In this document: piece after piece, positions 53,856 through 61,620 of the stretch
How positions within the stretch are numbered: the first letter of the stretch is position 1
How the letters are laid out: every line of letters starts with the position of its first letter
Source: Maricaulis sp.
Lineage (GTDB): Bacteria; Pseudomonadota; Alphaproteobacteria; Caulobacterales; Maricaulaceae
DNA length: 64,000 nt
Direction: 5' to 3'
Assembly: GCF_030149515.1 (NCBI RefSeq)
Contig: NZ_JASBRI010000020.1
Coordinates: 1-64,000, forward strand
The notes under the pieces: model-generated
Databases searched by the model: none
What the model was told of the DNA's origin: nothing
The model's input: the letters and a program-made list of their open reading frames with translations, nothing else
Position numbers and translations under genes: made by a program

Positions 53856-55373
53856 ATGAAACGCTCCATCCCGATCCTCGCCCTCCTCCTTCTGCTCCTG
53901 GCACCGCAGGCCCCTGCCCAGGTGCCAATCCTGGTCGACACCGCGACGGTGCGCGCGTGTCCGGCCGGCGGGGCCATGCTGCCGCCGGCCGATTTCACCG
54001 GTCCGGACTGTATCGTCACCGACCTCTGGTCACTGGACCCGCAAGGGCGGGAATTGTGGGTCGAAGCCCGGCTCGTTCCCGGTGCCGGACATCTCGCCGG
54101 TGAAGCGCCGCTCGGCCTTGCGGTCTCGGGCAAGATGTCGTCGGAGGTCTGGCTCAACGGCACCCGTCTCGGCGCCAACGGCCGGCCCGGCCCGGATCGC
54201 GCCAGCGAGATCCCCGGACAGATGGATGCGATCTTCTACGTACCGCGCAGCCTGGTGCGCGAAGGCGAAAACACGGTGGTGATGCACGTGTCCGCCATGC
54301 ACGGCTTCCTGCGGCTGGCGGCGCCGGTGCACGGCGTGATGCTGACCGCCTATGGCGATCCGGTCCAGCGCATAGCCCTGGCCTACTGGCCGGCCCTGAT
54401 CACCTTCGGCTGTTTCGTCCTGGGCTTTCTGTTCTTCGGCGTCATGGCGGTTCGCGACGAAGACCGGGAAGGCTCGGCCCTGCTCGCCCTGGCCTCCTTC
54501 TTTGCGGGCGGGCAATTGCTCAGCGAGGCCAGCCGCGGCCTGTTTGCCTATCCCTATCCTTTCCACGATTTCCGTCTGGTCCTGATCGTCGGCTTTGCCT
54601 TTGCCTTCGGTCTTTGTCTCAACGCCTATCTGTTGCAGAAACTCTCCGGTCTCCGGCTGCGCGCCCGGGGATTGCGCCTGGCCGGGATTGCGCTGGTAAT
54701 GCTGGGCGTTGTGGCACTCACACCCGGTTTCGACGGCAAGACCGGCTACACCCTGCTGACCGCGACGGGAATCGGCGCCGCCTGGTGCGCGCTGTGGACC
54801 TGGCAGCGCAAGCCCGGTGCGTGGATCTATCTGGCTTTGATGACGGGTTTTGCGGCCCTTGTGCCCGTGTTCCAGGGCGAGTTTCTGGATCTCTATTTCT
54901 TCATCGCCAGCGCGGCCCTGCTGCTCTTCCTGTTCTACCGCCAGGCCCTCACCCTGGTTCGGGACCGGCAGCGGCGGCGGGCCGAGGAATTGCGCGCCCA
55001 GCGCCTGGAAACCGCCCTTGCCGAGGCGCGCCAGCGGCTGGCGCCGGCCCAGTTGCAGCTGGTCAGCGCCGGGCGTGTCGACTATGTCGCAACCGACCGT
55101 ATCGTCCAGCTCAAGGGCGCGGGCGATTATGTCGAAGTCCACTTCCAGGACGGGCGCACGGCCCTCTACAACGGATCGCTGACGGGTCTGGAAGACGAGC
55201 TGCCGGGCACATTCCTGCGCGTGCACCGTTCCCACATCGTCAATACCGCCTTTGTCAGCGCCCTCGAACGCGATGGCTCCGGCATCGGCCGCCTACTGCT
55301 ATCCAATGGAACCGACGCGCCGGTCAGCCGGCGCATCATGCCGAAGGTGAGGAGTGCGCTGGCTGCGGAATGA
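53856..55373 (+). CDS. 7-TM membrane receptor fused to LytTR DNA-binding domain
   Basis: This 505-residue protein has a signal peptide (about 1-22), an extracytoplasmic beta-rich jelly-roll-like domain (about 23-165, with SSEVWLNGTRLGANG and GENTVVMHVS), seven membrane helices (about 170-365), a coiled coil (about 368-395) and a C-terminal LytTR domain (about 405-505, VDYVATDRIVQLKGAGDYVEV, then FLRVHRSHIVNT). The plan resembles 7TMR-DISM receptors but ends in a DNA-binding domain instead of a kinase or cyclase, so signal sensing and transcription control lie in one membrane protein. The ligand is unknown. Confidence 0.82.
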   Translation: MKRSIPILALLLLLLAPQAPAQVPILVDTATVRACPAGGAMLPPADFTGPDCIVTDLWSLDPQGRELWVEARLVPGAGHLAGEAPLGLAVSGKMSSEVWLNGTRLGANGRPGPDRASEIPGQMDAIFYVPRSLVREGENTVVMHVSAMHGFLRLAAPVHGVMLTAYGDPVQRIALAYWPALITFGCFVLGFLFFGVMAVRDEDREGSALLALASFFAGGQLLSEASRGLFAYPYPFHDFRLVLIVGFAFAFGLCLNAYLLQKLSGLRLRARGLRLAGIALVMLGVVALTPGFDGKTGYTLLTATGIGAAWCALWTWQRKPGAWIYLALMTGFAALVPVFQGEFLDLYFFIASAALLLFLFYRQALTLVRDRQRRRAEELRAQRLETALAEARQRLAPAQLQLVSAGRVDYVATDRIVQLKGAGDYVEVHFQDGRTALYNGSLTGLEDELPGTFLRVHRSHIVNTAFVSALERDGSGIGRLLLSNGTDAPVSRRIMPKVRSALAAE

Positions 55374-55446
55374 CCTCCGCGCCCTGCATTCGAAAACCGC
55401 CCGGGCTGATCAACAGCGGCCAGCCCGTAATTGCGCGGCCGCCCGG

Positions 55447-56370
55447 CTAGTGACCGTCCATGGCTTCGCCTCGCCCGGATGCGGGCACCGGTGTCTCGAA
55501 CGTGCCCGCTTCCAGCTCGGCGATCTGGCGGCGCACCCAGTCCGCGACGGCCGCGCTGGGCAGGAGGCCGCGGCCTTCCGCGACATAGTCCAGACCTTCG
55601 AGCACCTCGCCGTAGGGCCCGAAACCGGACAGGCGGTAGGGCACGACCAGGACCCGGCCCTCGTCTTGCGACGCCGCAGCGACCCAGTCCCGGATACGGA
55701 CCTCCGCAGCCGCGCGCGCCTCGGGCCAGTCCTCGCGCAGGGTCTCCACACGCACCTCGCGCACCGGCATGGCATAGCGCACCGCGTCGGCACGGGCATC
55801 GATCCACTCGATCCAGCGCGCATTCTCGGCGTCGTCACCCGGTCCGTGCGCCAGGATGAGGACGCTTTCGTTTTCCGGGTCCTCGCTCATGGCCCGCACG
55901 CGTTCGACCAGAACGGCACCCATTTCCGGCGCTTGCGCGAGGCCCCGGGTCGTCAGGGCGAAATCGGCATCGCTCTCCAGGCGCCAGTACTCCATGCGGT
56001 GGCCGTGATGCCCCGTCGCCGCCTGCCAGTCCTGCGGCCGCGCCGGCGCGCCCGGCTCCAGGCCGAGGATCCGACGGGTGCGCTCATGCCAGCTCTCGCC
56101 GGAGATGAAGATGCGCACCACGCCGATCCGCTCGGCCCCGCGCTCTTCCAGCCGGTCGACCGCCTGCTGCAGACTGACCGCATCGGCCATGCCGAAGGCG
56201 AGTTCGAGCCTGTGATCTCCGGCCACGGGTGCGAGCATGGTCTCCACCGAGGCATTCCAGGCCTCGCTACCGCCATGCGCCATGACAAGAACGCCGAAAT
56301 CATCGTCCTGCGCCTGGCCCGTCGCGGCCATGGAGAGCGAGGCGGAAACAGCGGCAATCAGGGTCTTCAT
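55447..56370 (-). CDS. Exported CbiX/sirohydrochlorin-chelatase-like protein, unknown function
   Basis: This 307-residue protein has a signal peptide ending GQA. Two half-domains each begin with a chelatase-like strand: FGVLVMAHGGSEAW near residue 25 and SVLILAHGPGDDAENARW in the middle. HG after a hydrophobic strand is the metal-site His region of CbiX-type type-II chelatases. The exported location argues against tetrapyrrole synthesis, and no cofactor genes are near. The fold is likely; the activity is not assigned. Confidence 0.62.
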   Translation of the reverse strand: MKTLIAAVSASLSMAATGQAQDDDFGVLVMAHGGSEAWNASVETMLAPVAGDHRLELAFGMADAVSLQQAVDRLEERGAERIGVVRIFISGESWHERTRRILGLEPGAPARPQDWQAATGHHGHRMEYWRLESDADFALTTRGLAQAPEMGAVLVERVRAMSEDPENESVLILAHGPGDDAENARWIEWIDARADAVRYAMPVREVRVETLREDWPEARAAAEVRIRDWVAAASQDEGRVLVVPYRLSGFGPYGEVLEGLDYVAEGRGLLPSAAVADWVRRQIAELEAGTFETPVPASGRGEAMDGH

Positions 56371-56442
56371 CGAATTCTCCGGGACGAAAGGATTTCCCGG
56401 CGTACTGCAAATGGTTCGCAGAAACAAGGCCCGCCGCGGCCG

Positions 56443-56652
56443 TCAATAGTGCGGCGGGGTCCGGCCCTCCGGCAGCGGCGCCTGTTCCTCCAGCATGTCG
56501 ATGCGCGACATCAGCTTGTCGATCCGGCGCGTCAGGCGGGCGATCTCCTGTCGCTGTTCGACGGCCACCTGATTGAGTTCCTCGAGCGTCAATTCCTGGT
56601 GCGCCAGATGGCTTTCCAGCCGCTCGAGACGGTCGGTCCTGATTTCCGTCAT
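56443..56652 (-). CDS. slyX: SlyX-family coiled-coil protein
   Basis: This 69-residue protein is nearly all coiled coil with heptads (RLERLESHLAHQELTLEELN) and a Pro-rich tail ending in TPPHY, the usual SlyX ending. The molecular role of SlyX is unknown. It begins 46 bases upstream of the DUF2938 gene end and lies downstream of it on the same strand. Confidence 0.88.
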   Translation of the reverse strand: MTEIRTDRLERLESHLAHQELTLEELNQVAVEQRQEIARLTRRIDKLMSRIDMLEEQAPLPEGRTPPHY

Positions 56653-56698
56653 TCCGGCTCCTCCCGGCTGTGTGTGTCCGCGACCAGGTCGCAGGGTT

Positions 56699-57217
56699 TC
56701 ATAGGGTCACAGCGGGGCCGGCTGCAAGCCGGTTAAGCGCCCATCCGCCGGCATAAAGCCCCAGGCCGAAAACCGCATGCGTGACCAGAGTGTGCAGACG
56801 GGCAAGGCCCGGGCGCGGCGTGCGGCTGGCGGCGATGCCGGCTCCGAAACAGGGCTGCATGAGGAAAAACGGGGCCACGGCACTGCCGGTACCGACGATC
56901 AGCGCCGGCAGGAGCCGCGGTTCGGCAAGCCAGCCCGGCCCCCACAATACGACCAGAATGCCGGCAAAGCCGATCCCGGTGGCGTAGTGGGCAATCCAGC
57001 CCAGTGCCCGCTCGTGCCTGACCGGCGGCGATGCCGATATCGGGCGATGGACCAGGCGGCCATGCCTCATATGCCCCAGCCAGCGGCCCACCAGCGCATA
57101 GTCCAGCGGCGGCACACCGAAGACTTTCCGGCGCAGCCAGGCCCAGGCATCCATCACCGCTGTTGCGGCAAGGCCGATTGCCGGGATGGCGATCCAGTCC
57201 GGACCGGGGGCCGTCAT
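56699..57217 (-). CDS. DUF2938-family membrane protein
   Basis: This 172-residue protein has four membrane helices and the DUF2938 features AATAVMDAWAWLRRKVFGVPPLDYALVGRW in stretches, then ALGWIAHYATGIGFA and FFLMQPCFGAGIAASRTP. The family is of unknown function. ATG 57217 overlaps the stop of the methyltransferase gene (ATGA), which sets the start, and the pair is probably controlled by the MerR-type promoter at 58114-58144. Confidence 0.82.
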   Translation of the reverse strand: MTAPGPDWIAIPAIGLAATAVMDAWAWLRRKVFGVPPLDYALVGRWLGHMRHGRLVHRPISASPPVRHERALGWIAHYATGIGFAGILVVLWGPGWLAEPRLLPALIVGTGSAVAPFFLMQPCFGAGIAASRTPRPGLARLHTLVTHAVFGLGLYAGGWALNRLAAGPAVTL

Positions 57218-58071
57218 GCCCGTTTCCCCTCTGCGCGCGCTTCGATCAGCCAGCAGGCTGCGGTAAACCTCACCTCGCCGCCGCTGACATAGCGGTCGAA
57301 GGCGGGCCGGATGGCGGCCAGTACGTCCTCGCGCCGGCCGGGCTCGATGCCGGGAAGGATGCGGCCGACCGGACCGAGCCGGGCAAGATATGTGGAAAGT
57401 TCGGCCGCGTCGAAGCGGCAAGGCGTGTCGACCGGACGGATATCGATATCCTGCCAGCGTGCCGCAGCGAGCATGTTCCGGGTCCGCCCGGCATCGGCCA
57501 GGGCGAACTGCCCCGGCGCATCCGGCTGCAATTCCGGCAGTTCCGGCAGGAGCGGTGCGGCCGCTTCGGCAGCAGCCGTCATGAACGGGTTTTCCGCCGG
57601 CGAGCGCCAGGCCAGCAGCCGCATGGGCGCACCGGGCGTGGACGCAAGGTTGATATTGGAGAAAGCCTCCACTGCCCCGTCGAAGAACATCACACCGAAC
57701 CGCGACTGTATCCGGTCATAGGCCTCGGGCTCGAACCGGTAGCGCTGGGCATCGGCACAGATGAAGTCGGCGGCAATGCGCGCCTTTTCCGCCCGTTGCC
57801 GGGCGGCATCGATCATGGGACGGGAAATGTCGATGCCCGTTGCCCGGCCTGCGGGACCCAGCCGCCCGGCCGCGGCAAGGACCGTGCTGCCGGTTCCGCA
57901 ACCGATATCAAGCAGGCTTTCGCCCCGGCCGGCCGGCAGGGTTTCGACGAGCAGATCCTCCAGGGGGCTGAATATCCGGTCGAGCAGGGCCTGCGTTTCG
58001 ACCCATTGGTGGCCGGCGACGCCGTTCCACAGGGCCGAGTGGTCTTCCGCCAGATTGCCGTTGTCGTCCAT
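57214..58071 (-). CDS. Class-I SAM-dependent methyltransferase
   Basis: This 285-residue methyltransferase has motif I LLDIGCGTGSTVLAAA and the motif post-I GIDISRPMID, with DRIQSRFGVMFFDG as motif IV. The N-terminal HQWVETQALLDRIFSPL is common among small-molecule methyltransferases. AAGGAGG precedes ATG 58071. It is the first gene of a two-gene unit with the DUF2938 gene and diverges from a MerR regulator. The substrate is unknown. Confidence 0.85.
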   Translation of the reverse strand: MDDNGNLAEDHSALWNGVAGHQWVETQALLDRIFSPLEDLLVETLPAGRGESLLDIGCGTGSTVLAAAGRLGPAGRATGIDISRPMIDAARQRAEKARIAADFICADAQRYRFEPEAYDRIQSRFGVMFFDGAVEAFSNINLASTPGAPMRLLAWRSPAENPFMTAAAEAAAPLLPELPELQPDAPGQFALADAGRTRNMLAAARWQDIDIRPVDTPCRFDAAELSTYLARLGPVGRILPGIEPGRREDVLAAIRPAFDRYVSGGEVRFTAACWLIEARAEGKRA

Positions 58072-58113
58072 GCCAGCCTCCTTTTGCGCTTGTGATCGGG
58101 ACGGATTGCGCGC

Positions 58114-58144
58114 ACCCTGCCACTTCAAGTCAACTTGAGGTCAA
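58114..58144 (-). promoter_or_regulatory. MerR-type promoter with SoxR-box-like palindrome
   Basis: On the minus strand, TTGACC (-35, 58144-58139) and CAGGGT (-10, 58119-58114) are separated by 19 bases, the overlong spacing characteristic of MerR-controlled promoters. The spacer starts with the perfect palindrome TCAAGT-TG-ACTTGA (58138-58125). The full site differs from the E. coli SoxR box CCTCAAGTTAACTTGAGG at only two of 18 positions, and the palindrome sits at the same place relative to the -35 as in soxS. The 5' leader of the methyltransferase would be about 36 bases. Confidence 0.7.
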
Positions 58145-58146
58145 GC

Positions 58147-58584
58147 ATGCGGGATCTGGACATTGCAGAGGTCGCCCGGATGTCGGGCGTTCCGGCTTCA
58201 ACCCTGCGCTATTACGAGGAAAAGGGGCTTGTAGCCTCGATCGGGCGGCGTGGACTGAAACGCCTCTTCGACCCCGGCATCTTGGACCGGCTGGCCCTGA
58301 TCGCACTGGGCCGGGCCGCCGGCTTCTCGCTCGACGAGATCGGCGGCATGTTCGGTCCCGGCGGCGAGCCGCGGATCGATCGCAGCCGCCTGGCCGAAAA
58401 GGCCGAAGAGATCGGCCGCACCATCGACCAGCTGACCGCGATGCGTGAGGGGCTGCGCCACGCCGCCGGGTGCAAGGCGCCCAGCCATCTGGAATGCCCC
58501 ACCTTCCGGCGGCTGATGCGGATCGCCGTCCGGGGCGGACTGGGCGAACCGGTGCCGTCGGCGGCGCCGCGGCGGCGCGGCTGA
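58147..58584 (+). CDS. MerR-family regulator with two-cysteine C-terminus
   Basis: This 145-residue MerR protein has the winged helix DLDIAEVARMSGVPASTLRYYEEKGL at residues 3-28, a long dimerisation helix (about 77-105) and a short C-terminal region with Cys109 and Cys117 spaced C-x7-C. SoxR has four clustered Cys for a [2Fe-2S] centre; only two are present here, so soxR is not claimed. ATG 58147 lies nine bases past a SoxR-box-like palindrome. It is divergent from the methyltransferase pair, its likely target. Confidence 0.88.
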   Translation: MRDLDIAEVARMSGVPASTLRYYEEKGLVASIGRRGLKRLFDPGILDRLALIALGRAAGFSLDEIGGMFGPGGEPRIDRSRLAEKAEEIGRTIDQLTAMREGLRHAAGCKAPSHLECPTFRRLMRIAVRGGLGEPVPSAAPRRRG

Positions 58585-58668
58585 CGGGCCGGCCGCACAC
58601 CGGCGGGCTCGACGCCGCGGCCGCAGCAGTCGAATATGCCCGCCTGAGGATCACGGAAAGGATGTGGT

Positions 58669-59148
58669 GTGGCTTCCATCTACGACTTCACGGCGACCGG
58701 TATCGACGGCAAGGAGGTCGCCCTCGCCGACTATCGCGGCAAGGTCTTGCTGATCGTCAACACGGCGTCGAAATGCGGTTTCACACCGCAGTACGAGGGG
58801 CTGGAGACGCTCCACAAGGACTTGCAGGACAAGGGCCTCGTCGTGCTGGGCTTTCCGTGCAACCAGTTCGGCAATCAGGAGCCGGGCGATGCCGGGGAGA
58901 TCGCGAATTTCTGCAAGCTCACCTATGACGTGAACTTCCCCATGTTCGCCAAGATCGACGTCAATGGCGAGAACGCGGCCCCGCTCTATGAATTCCTCAA
59001 GCGCGAGGCCAGGGGGTTGATGGGCTCGAAGGCGATCAAGTGGAATTTCACGAAATTCCTGGTCGATCGCGACGGCCATGTGGTCAAGCGTTTCGGCCCG
59101 CAGGAGACCCCGGAAAAGCTCCGCGGGGCGGTGGAGGCCCTGCTCTAG
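58669..59148 (+). CDS. Glutathione peroxidase family (thioredoxin-type) peroxidase
   Basis: This 159-residue enzyme reduces hydroperoxides. The catalytic tetrad is visible: Cys36 in NTASKCGFTPQY, Gln70 in NQFGNQEPG, Trp125 and Asn126 in KWNFTKFLVD. Cys82 in NFCKLTYDVNFPMF occupies the resolving position of thioredoxin-dependent members, and there is no selenocysteine. It starts at GTG with GGAAAGG upstream. It is 84 bases after the MerR gene in the same direction. Confidence 0.93.
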   Translation: MASIYDFTATGIDGKEVALADYRGKVLLIVNTASKCGFTPQYEGLETLHKDLQDKGLVVLGFPCNQFGNQEPGDAGEIANFCKLTYDVNFPMFAKIDVNGENAAPLYEFLKREARGLMGSKAIKWNFTKFLVDRDGHVVKRFGPQETPEKLRGAVEALL

Positions 59149-59179
59149 ATCCGCCAGGCTGCCGGCCGGCCGGCAGCCG

Positions 59180-59881
59180 TCAGGACAATGCCGATTGCCG
59201 TCGCCGCAGCGCCACGTATTCGCGCAACAGGCCGACACGCCGCGGCCGGAAACTCTCCGTGCCGCGCTCCAGGCGTTCGATCCGGGCGACGTGAAAGACG
59301 CGATAATCCTGCCGCAGCCGGCAATAAGCCAGCAGCATCAGCGTTTCCTCGCCATAGGACAGACCCAGCGGCCAGATCGTACGCTCGGTGCGCTGCTCCT
59401 TGAGGTCGCGATAGGTCATGATGAGGGAGGTTTCCTCCCAGCATGCCTCGCGCAGCATGCCCATATCCACCCGGACCGGCGGCCGGTGGCCGGCGGGAAA
59501 CCAGGCGCGCATCACCGAATGCAGGGCCTGACGCGACTGGCTGTCCGGCAGCGTGGCGATGATGCGGGCGAGCGCGTCGCGGCCGGCGGCCGTCAGCGCC
59601 GCGTCACCTATCCGCTCCAGTCCGCCGACGGCCAGCGTCAGCGCCTCGATCTCCAGTCGCGAAAAACTCTGCGGCGGCAGAGCCGGATCCTCGGTCAGCG
59701 TGTAGCCGACGCCCGCGGCCCCGTCGATCAATGCGCCGCCCGCCCGCAGCGTGGCAATGTCACGATAGAGCTGCCGCGGGGATACGCCGGTCTCTTCGGC
59801 CAGGCGCGCAGCGGTGACCGGCGCCGGCAGGCGCCGCATCGTGTCCATCAGACGCATCAGCCGGTCGGTGCGCGCCATCAT
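59180..59881 (-). CDS. YafY/DeoR-type HTH regulator with WYL domain
   Basis: This 233-residue regulator has an N-terminal winged helix (RTDRLMRLMDTMRRLP, then TAARLAEETGVSPRQLYRDIATLRAGG) and a C-terminal WYL domain (about 135-215, WPLGLSYGEETLMLLAYCRLRQDYRVFHVARI in stretches). WYL domains sense nucleic-acid or small-molecule ligands. It diverges from a GST gene across 69 bases, which makes GST the likely target. Confidence 0.88.
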   Translation of the reverse strand: MMARTDRLMRLMDTMRRLPAPVTAARLAEETGVSPRQLYRDIATLRAGGALIDGAAGVGYTLTEDPALPPQSFSRLEIEALTLAVGGLERIGDAALTAAGRDALARIIATLPDSQSRQALHSVMRAWFPAGHRPPVRVDMGMLREACWEETSLIMTYRDLKEQRTERTIWPLGLSYGEETLMLLAYCRLRQDYRVFHVARIERLERGTESFRPRRVGLLREYVALRRRQSALS

Positions 59882-59950
59882 CCCTCCTGCCGTAATCTGT
59901 CAGCAGTACGGGTTTAGAACACGGGCATCGCCAACCAAAGGAAAAACCCC

Positions 59951-60556
59951 ATGCCCACTCTCTATCATTCCCCCATGAGCCGCTCCTCCGGCATCGTCAC
60001 CCTGATCGACGAGCTCGGCGCCGATGTGGAGATCCGCGAAGTGAGCATTCCGCGCCGGGATGGAAGCGGTGAGCCCGACCCGGCCAATCCCCACCCGGAA
60101 AAGAAGGTGCCCTATCTGGTCGACGGGGCCGAAACGGTGCGCGAACGCGGCGCCATCATGCTCTATCTCACCGACACGTATCCCGAGGCCGGCCTGGGCC
60201 CGATCGAGGGCGAACCCGGGCGCGGCGAGTACCTGTCATGGCTGTTCTACTATCAGGGCGTGATGGAGCCGGTCTTCATCCTGCACTGGGCCGGCCTGTC
60301 GCACCCTGCGATCGCTGCCAGCCTGCGGGACATGGACACGATGCTTGCCCGCCTCACCGAGGCGCTGAAGAAAGGCCCCTGGCTGCTCGGCGAGCAATAT
60401 TCCGCCGCCGATCTTTTATGCTCCAGCCCCTTCCAGTGGTTCTCCGACCTCCTGCCGGACAATCCGGAAATCCGCGACTGGGTGGCCCGCTGTGCCGACC
60501 GGCCGGCAGCAAGGCGGACGGCCGAACGGGATGCGGCGGCGCTGCAGCCGGGCTAG
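59951..60556 (+). CDS. Glutathione S-transferase
   Basis: This 201-residue protein has an N-terminal thioredoxin-like domain (TLYHSPMSRSSGIVTLIDELG and KKVPYLVDGAETVRERGAIMLYL) and a C-terminal helical domain (GPWLLGEQYSAADLLCSS). It conjugates or reduces substrates with glutathione; the class is uncertain. AAAGGAAAAA precedes the ATG. Its TAG stop shares a CTAG with the stop of the convergent small gene. Confidence 0.9.
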   Translation: MPTLYHSPMSRSSGIVTLIDELGADVEIREVSIPRRDGSGEPDPANPHPEKKVPYLVDGAETVRERGAIMLYLTDTYPEAGLGPIEGEPGRGEYLSWLFYYQGVMEPVFILHWAGLSHPAIAASLRDMDTMLARLTEALKKGPWLLGEQYSAADLLCSSPFQWFSDLLPDNPEIRDWVARCADRPAARRTAERDAAALQPG

Positions 60557-60777
60557 GACCCGGCGCGGCGCGGGCTGCGGCGCTTCGGAGCGGCCGGTTC
60601 GGGCGCTTCGGCCTCGCGGGCCAGGCGGGCGGCGCGCAGCCTGTTCGTCAGGGCCGTGCGCGCATCGCTCTCTTCCTTGAGATATTCGCGCACCGTGGCG
60701 TCGGTGATGTCGGCCTTCGACTTCGACGTCGGGGATTTCAGCTTGAAGAGGCTATCGGCCTCGGTTCTGTCGACCAT
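60553..60777 (-). CDS. Small basic hypothetical protein
   Basis: This 74-residue protein is Lys/Arg-rich, especially in the C-terminal tail (APKRRSPRRAGS). A central helical stretch ATVREYLKEESDARTALTNRLRAARLARE is the main structure. I recognise no family; small proteins of this kind occur next to csp genes in related bacteria, but that is memory, not evidence here. The stop shares CTAG with the convergent GST gene, which supports it. GGAG lies upstream of the ATG. Confidence 0.6.
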   Translation of the reverse strand: MVDRTEADSLFKLKSPTSKSKADITDATVREYLKEESDARTALTNRLRAARLAREAEAPEPAAPKRRSPRRAGS

Positions 60778-60810
60778 GAAGCGGTCTCCTTGAAAAGGGT
60801 CTGACAAACA

Positions 60811-60840
60811 CAAAAAGGCCGGGCTGATGCCCGGCCTTTC
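60811..60840 (-). terminator. Rho-independent terminator of the cold-shock gene
   Basis: On the minus strand, an 11-base stem (AAAGGCCGGGC / GCCCGGCCTTT at 60814-60824 and 60829-60839) with a four-base loop is followed by TTTTT. It starts 51 bases after the cold-shock stop codon. Confidence 0.92.
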
Positions 60841-60890
60841 CGATTGCCGATCCGGCGCGCCGGCAACCAGCCGCCGGATGCGCCGGATAC

Positions 60891-61100
60891 CTAGACGGTT
60901 TCCAGATTGTCCGCGGCGCTCTTGCCGGAGCGCTTGTCCTGGACGACGTCGAAGGAGATTTTCTGGCCTTCGGACAGCGGCGGCAGGCCGGCACGCTCGA
61001 CGGCGGTGGCGTGGACGAAGACGTCCGTGGAGCCATCTTCCGGAGCGATGAAACCGAAGCCTTTGGTGGTATTGAAGAATTTAACGGTACCAGTAGCCAT
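60891..61100 (-). CDS. Cold-shock protein (CspA family)
   Basis: This 69-residue single cold-shock domain has RNP1 as KGFGFI and RNP2 as VFVHATAV. It binds single-stranded RNA or DNA as a chaperone. The upstream region (61101-61260) leaves room for the long 5' leader typical of csp genes, but I could not place a promoter. It has its own terminator. Confidence 0.96.
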   Translation of the reverse strand: MATGTVKFFNTTKGFGFIAPEDGSTDVFVHATAVERAGLPPLSEGQKISFDVVQDKRSGKSAADNLETV

Positions 61101-61620
61101 GACGAGATCCTTTCAATCAGTCACGTGTAGGTGGGCCCGGTCGGCCGTGTGCCGACAGATACCCGAAGTGTCGAAATTGGAAGGAAGAGCGTCAGGGGGG
61201 CGAAAAACCGCGCCCGGAAGTTTCGTCAATCAAGTTCGATGACGGACATATAGGCCGGGACTGTGTCCGAAACAAGGCGGTTGTTTTTTTGGGGGGCGAA
61301 ATCGCCTCCCACTGTCATCCCGGCCGGATGGCCCGCGCATGCGGGCCGTAGTGCCGGGACCCATAAACGCGAGCGTAGGCCGGAGGCAGGCGCGGTTCTG
61401 CCGCTGCCAACATCCGGAAGAAAGCGAGTCTATGGGTCCCGGACTTCCGCCCTGCCTACGCAGGGCATCCATCCGGGATGACAGTGGTGGGCAAATCGGT
61501 GAGCGTCACCGGCTTTTCTCAGATAGGTACCTCAGTTCGTGGAAAGATGAGTTCTTTCAGGTACCGAACTGCGTAGATTTCTGGATTATCTTGATCGGGC
61601 GAAAGGTAATAGAGGTCATC
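61101..61620. other. 520-base intergenic region containing a palindromic element
   Basis: The first ~160 bases are the cold-shock leader and promoter region. Positions 61304-61492 are an imperfect palindrome described separately. From about 61500 the base composition drops in GC and stays low to 63400. A frame is open from 61339 into the following gene, but it reads through the palindrome and shows no protein character. Confidence 0.7.
61304..61492. repeat. Long imperfect palindromic element (about 189 bp, ~68-bp arms)
   Basis: The arms 61304-61371 and 61425-61492 are inverted copies. Perfect blocks include CACTGTCATCCCGG (61310-61323) against 61473-61486, and CCGGGACCCATA (61354-61365) against 61431-61442. 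Each arm contains its own small hairpin (GGCCCGCGCATGCGGGCC near 61330; GCCCTGCGTAGGCAGGGC near 61448), so the element could fold as a cruciform with side loops. It encodes no protein. It looks like an intergenic palindromic repeat or MITE-like sequence of the GTCATCCCGG type common in alphaproteobacteria. Confidence 0.85.

Noticed and set aside
58147..58584. Naming the MerR gene soxR
   Set aside because: The four-Cys [2Fe-2S] cluster motif is missing; only two Cys are present.
61339..61620. N-terminal extension of the 269-residue orphan protein
   Set aside because: It would translate through the palindromic element; a better start with AGAGG upstream exists at 61621.
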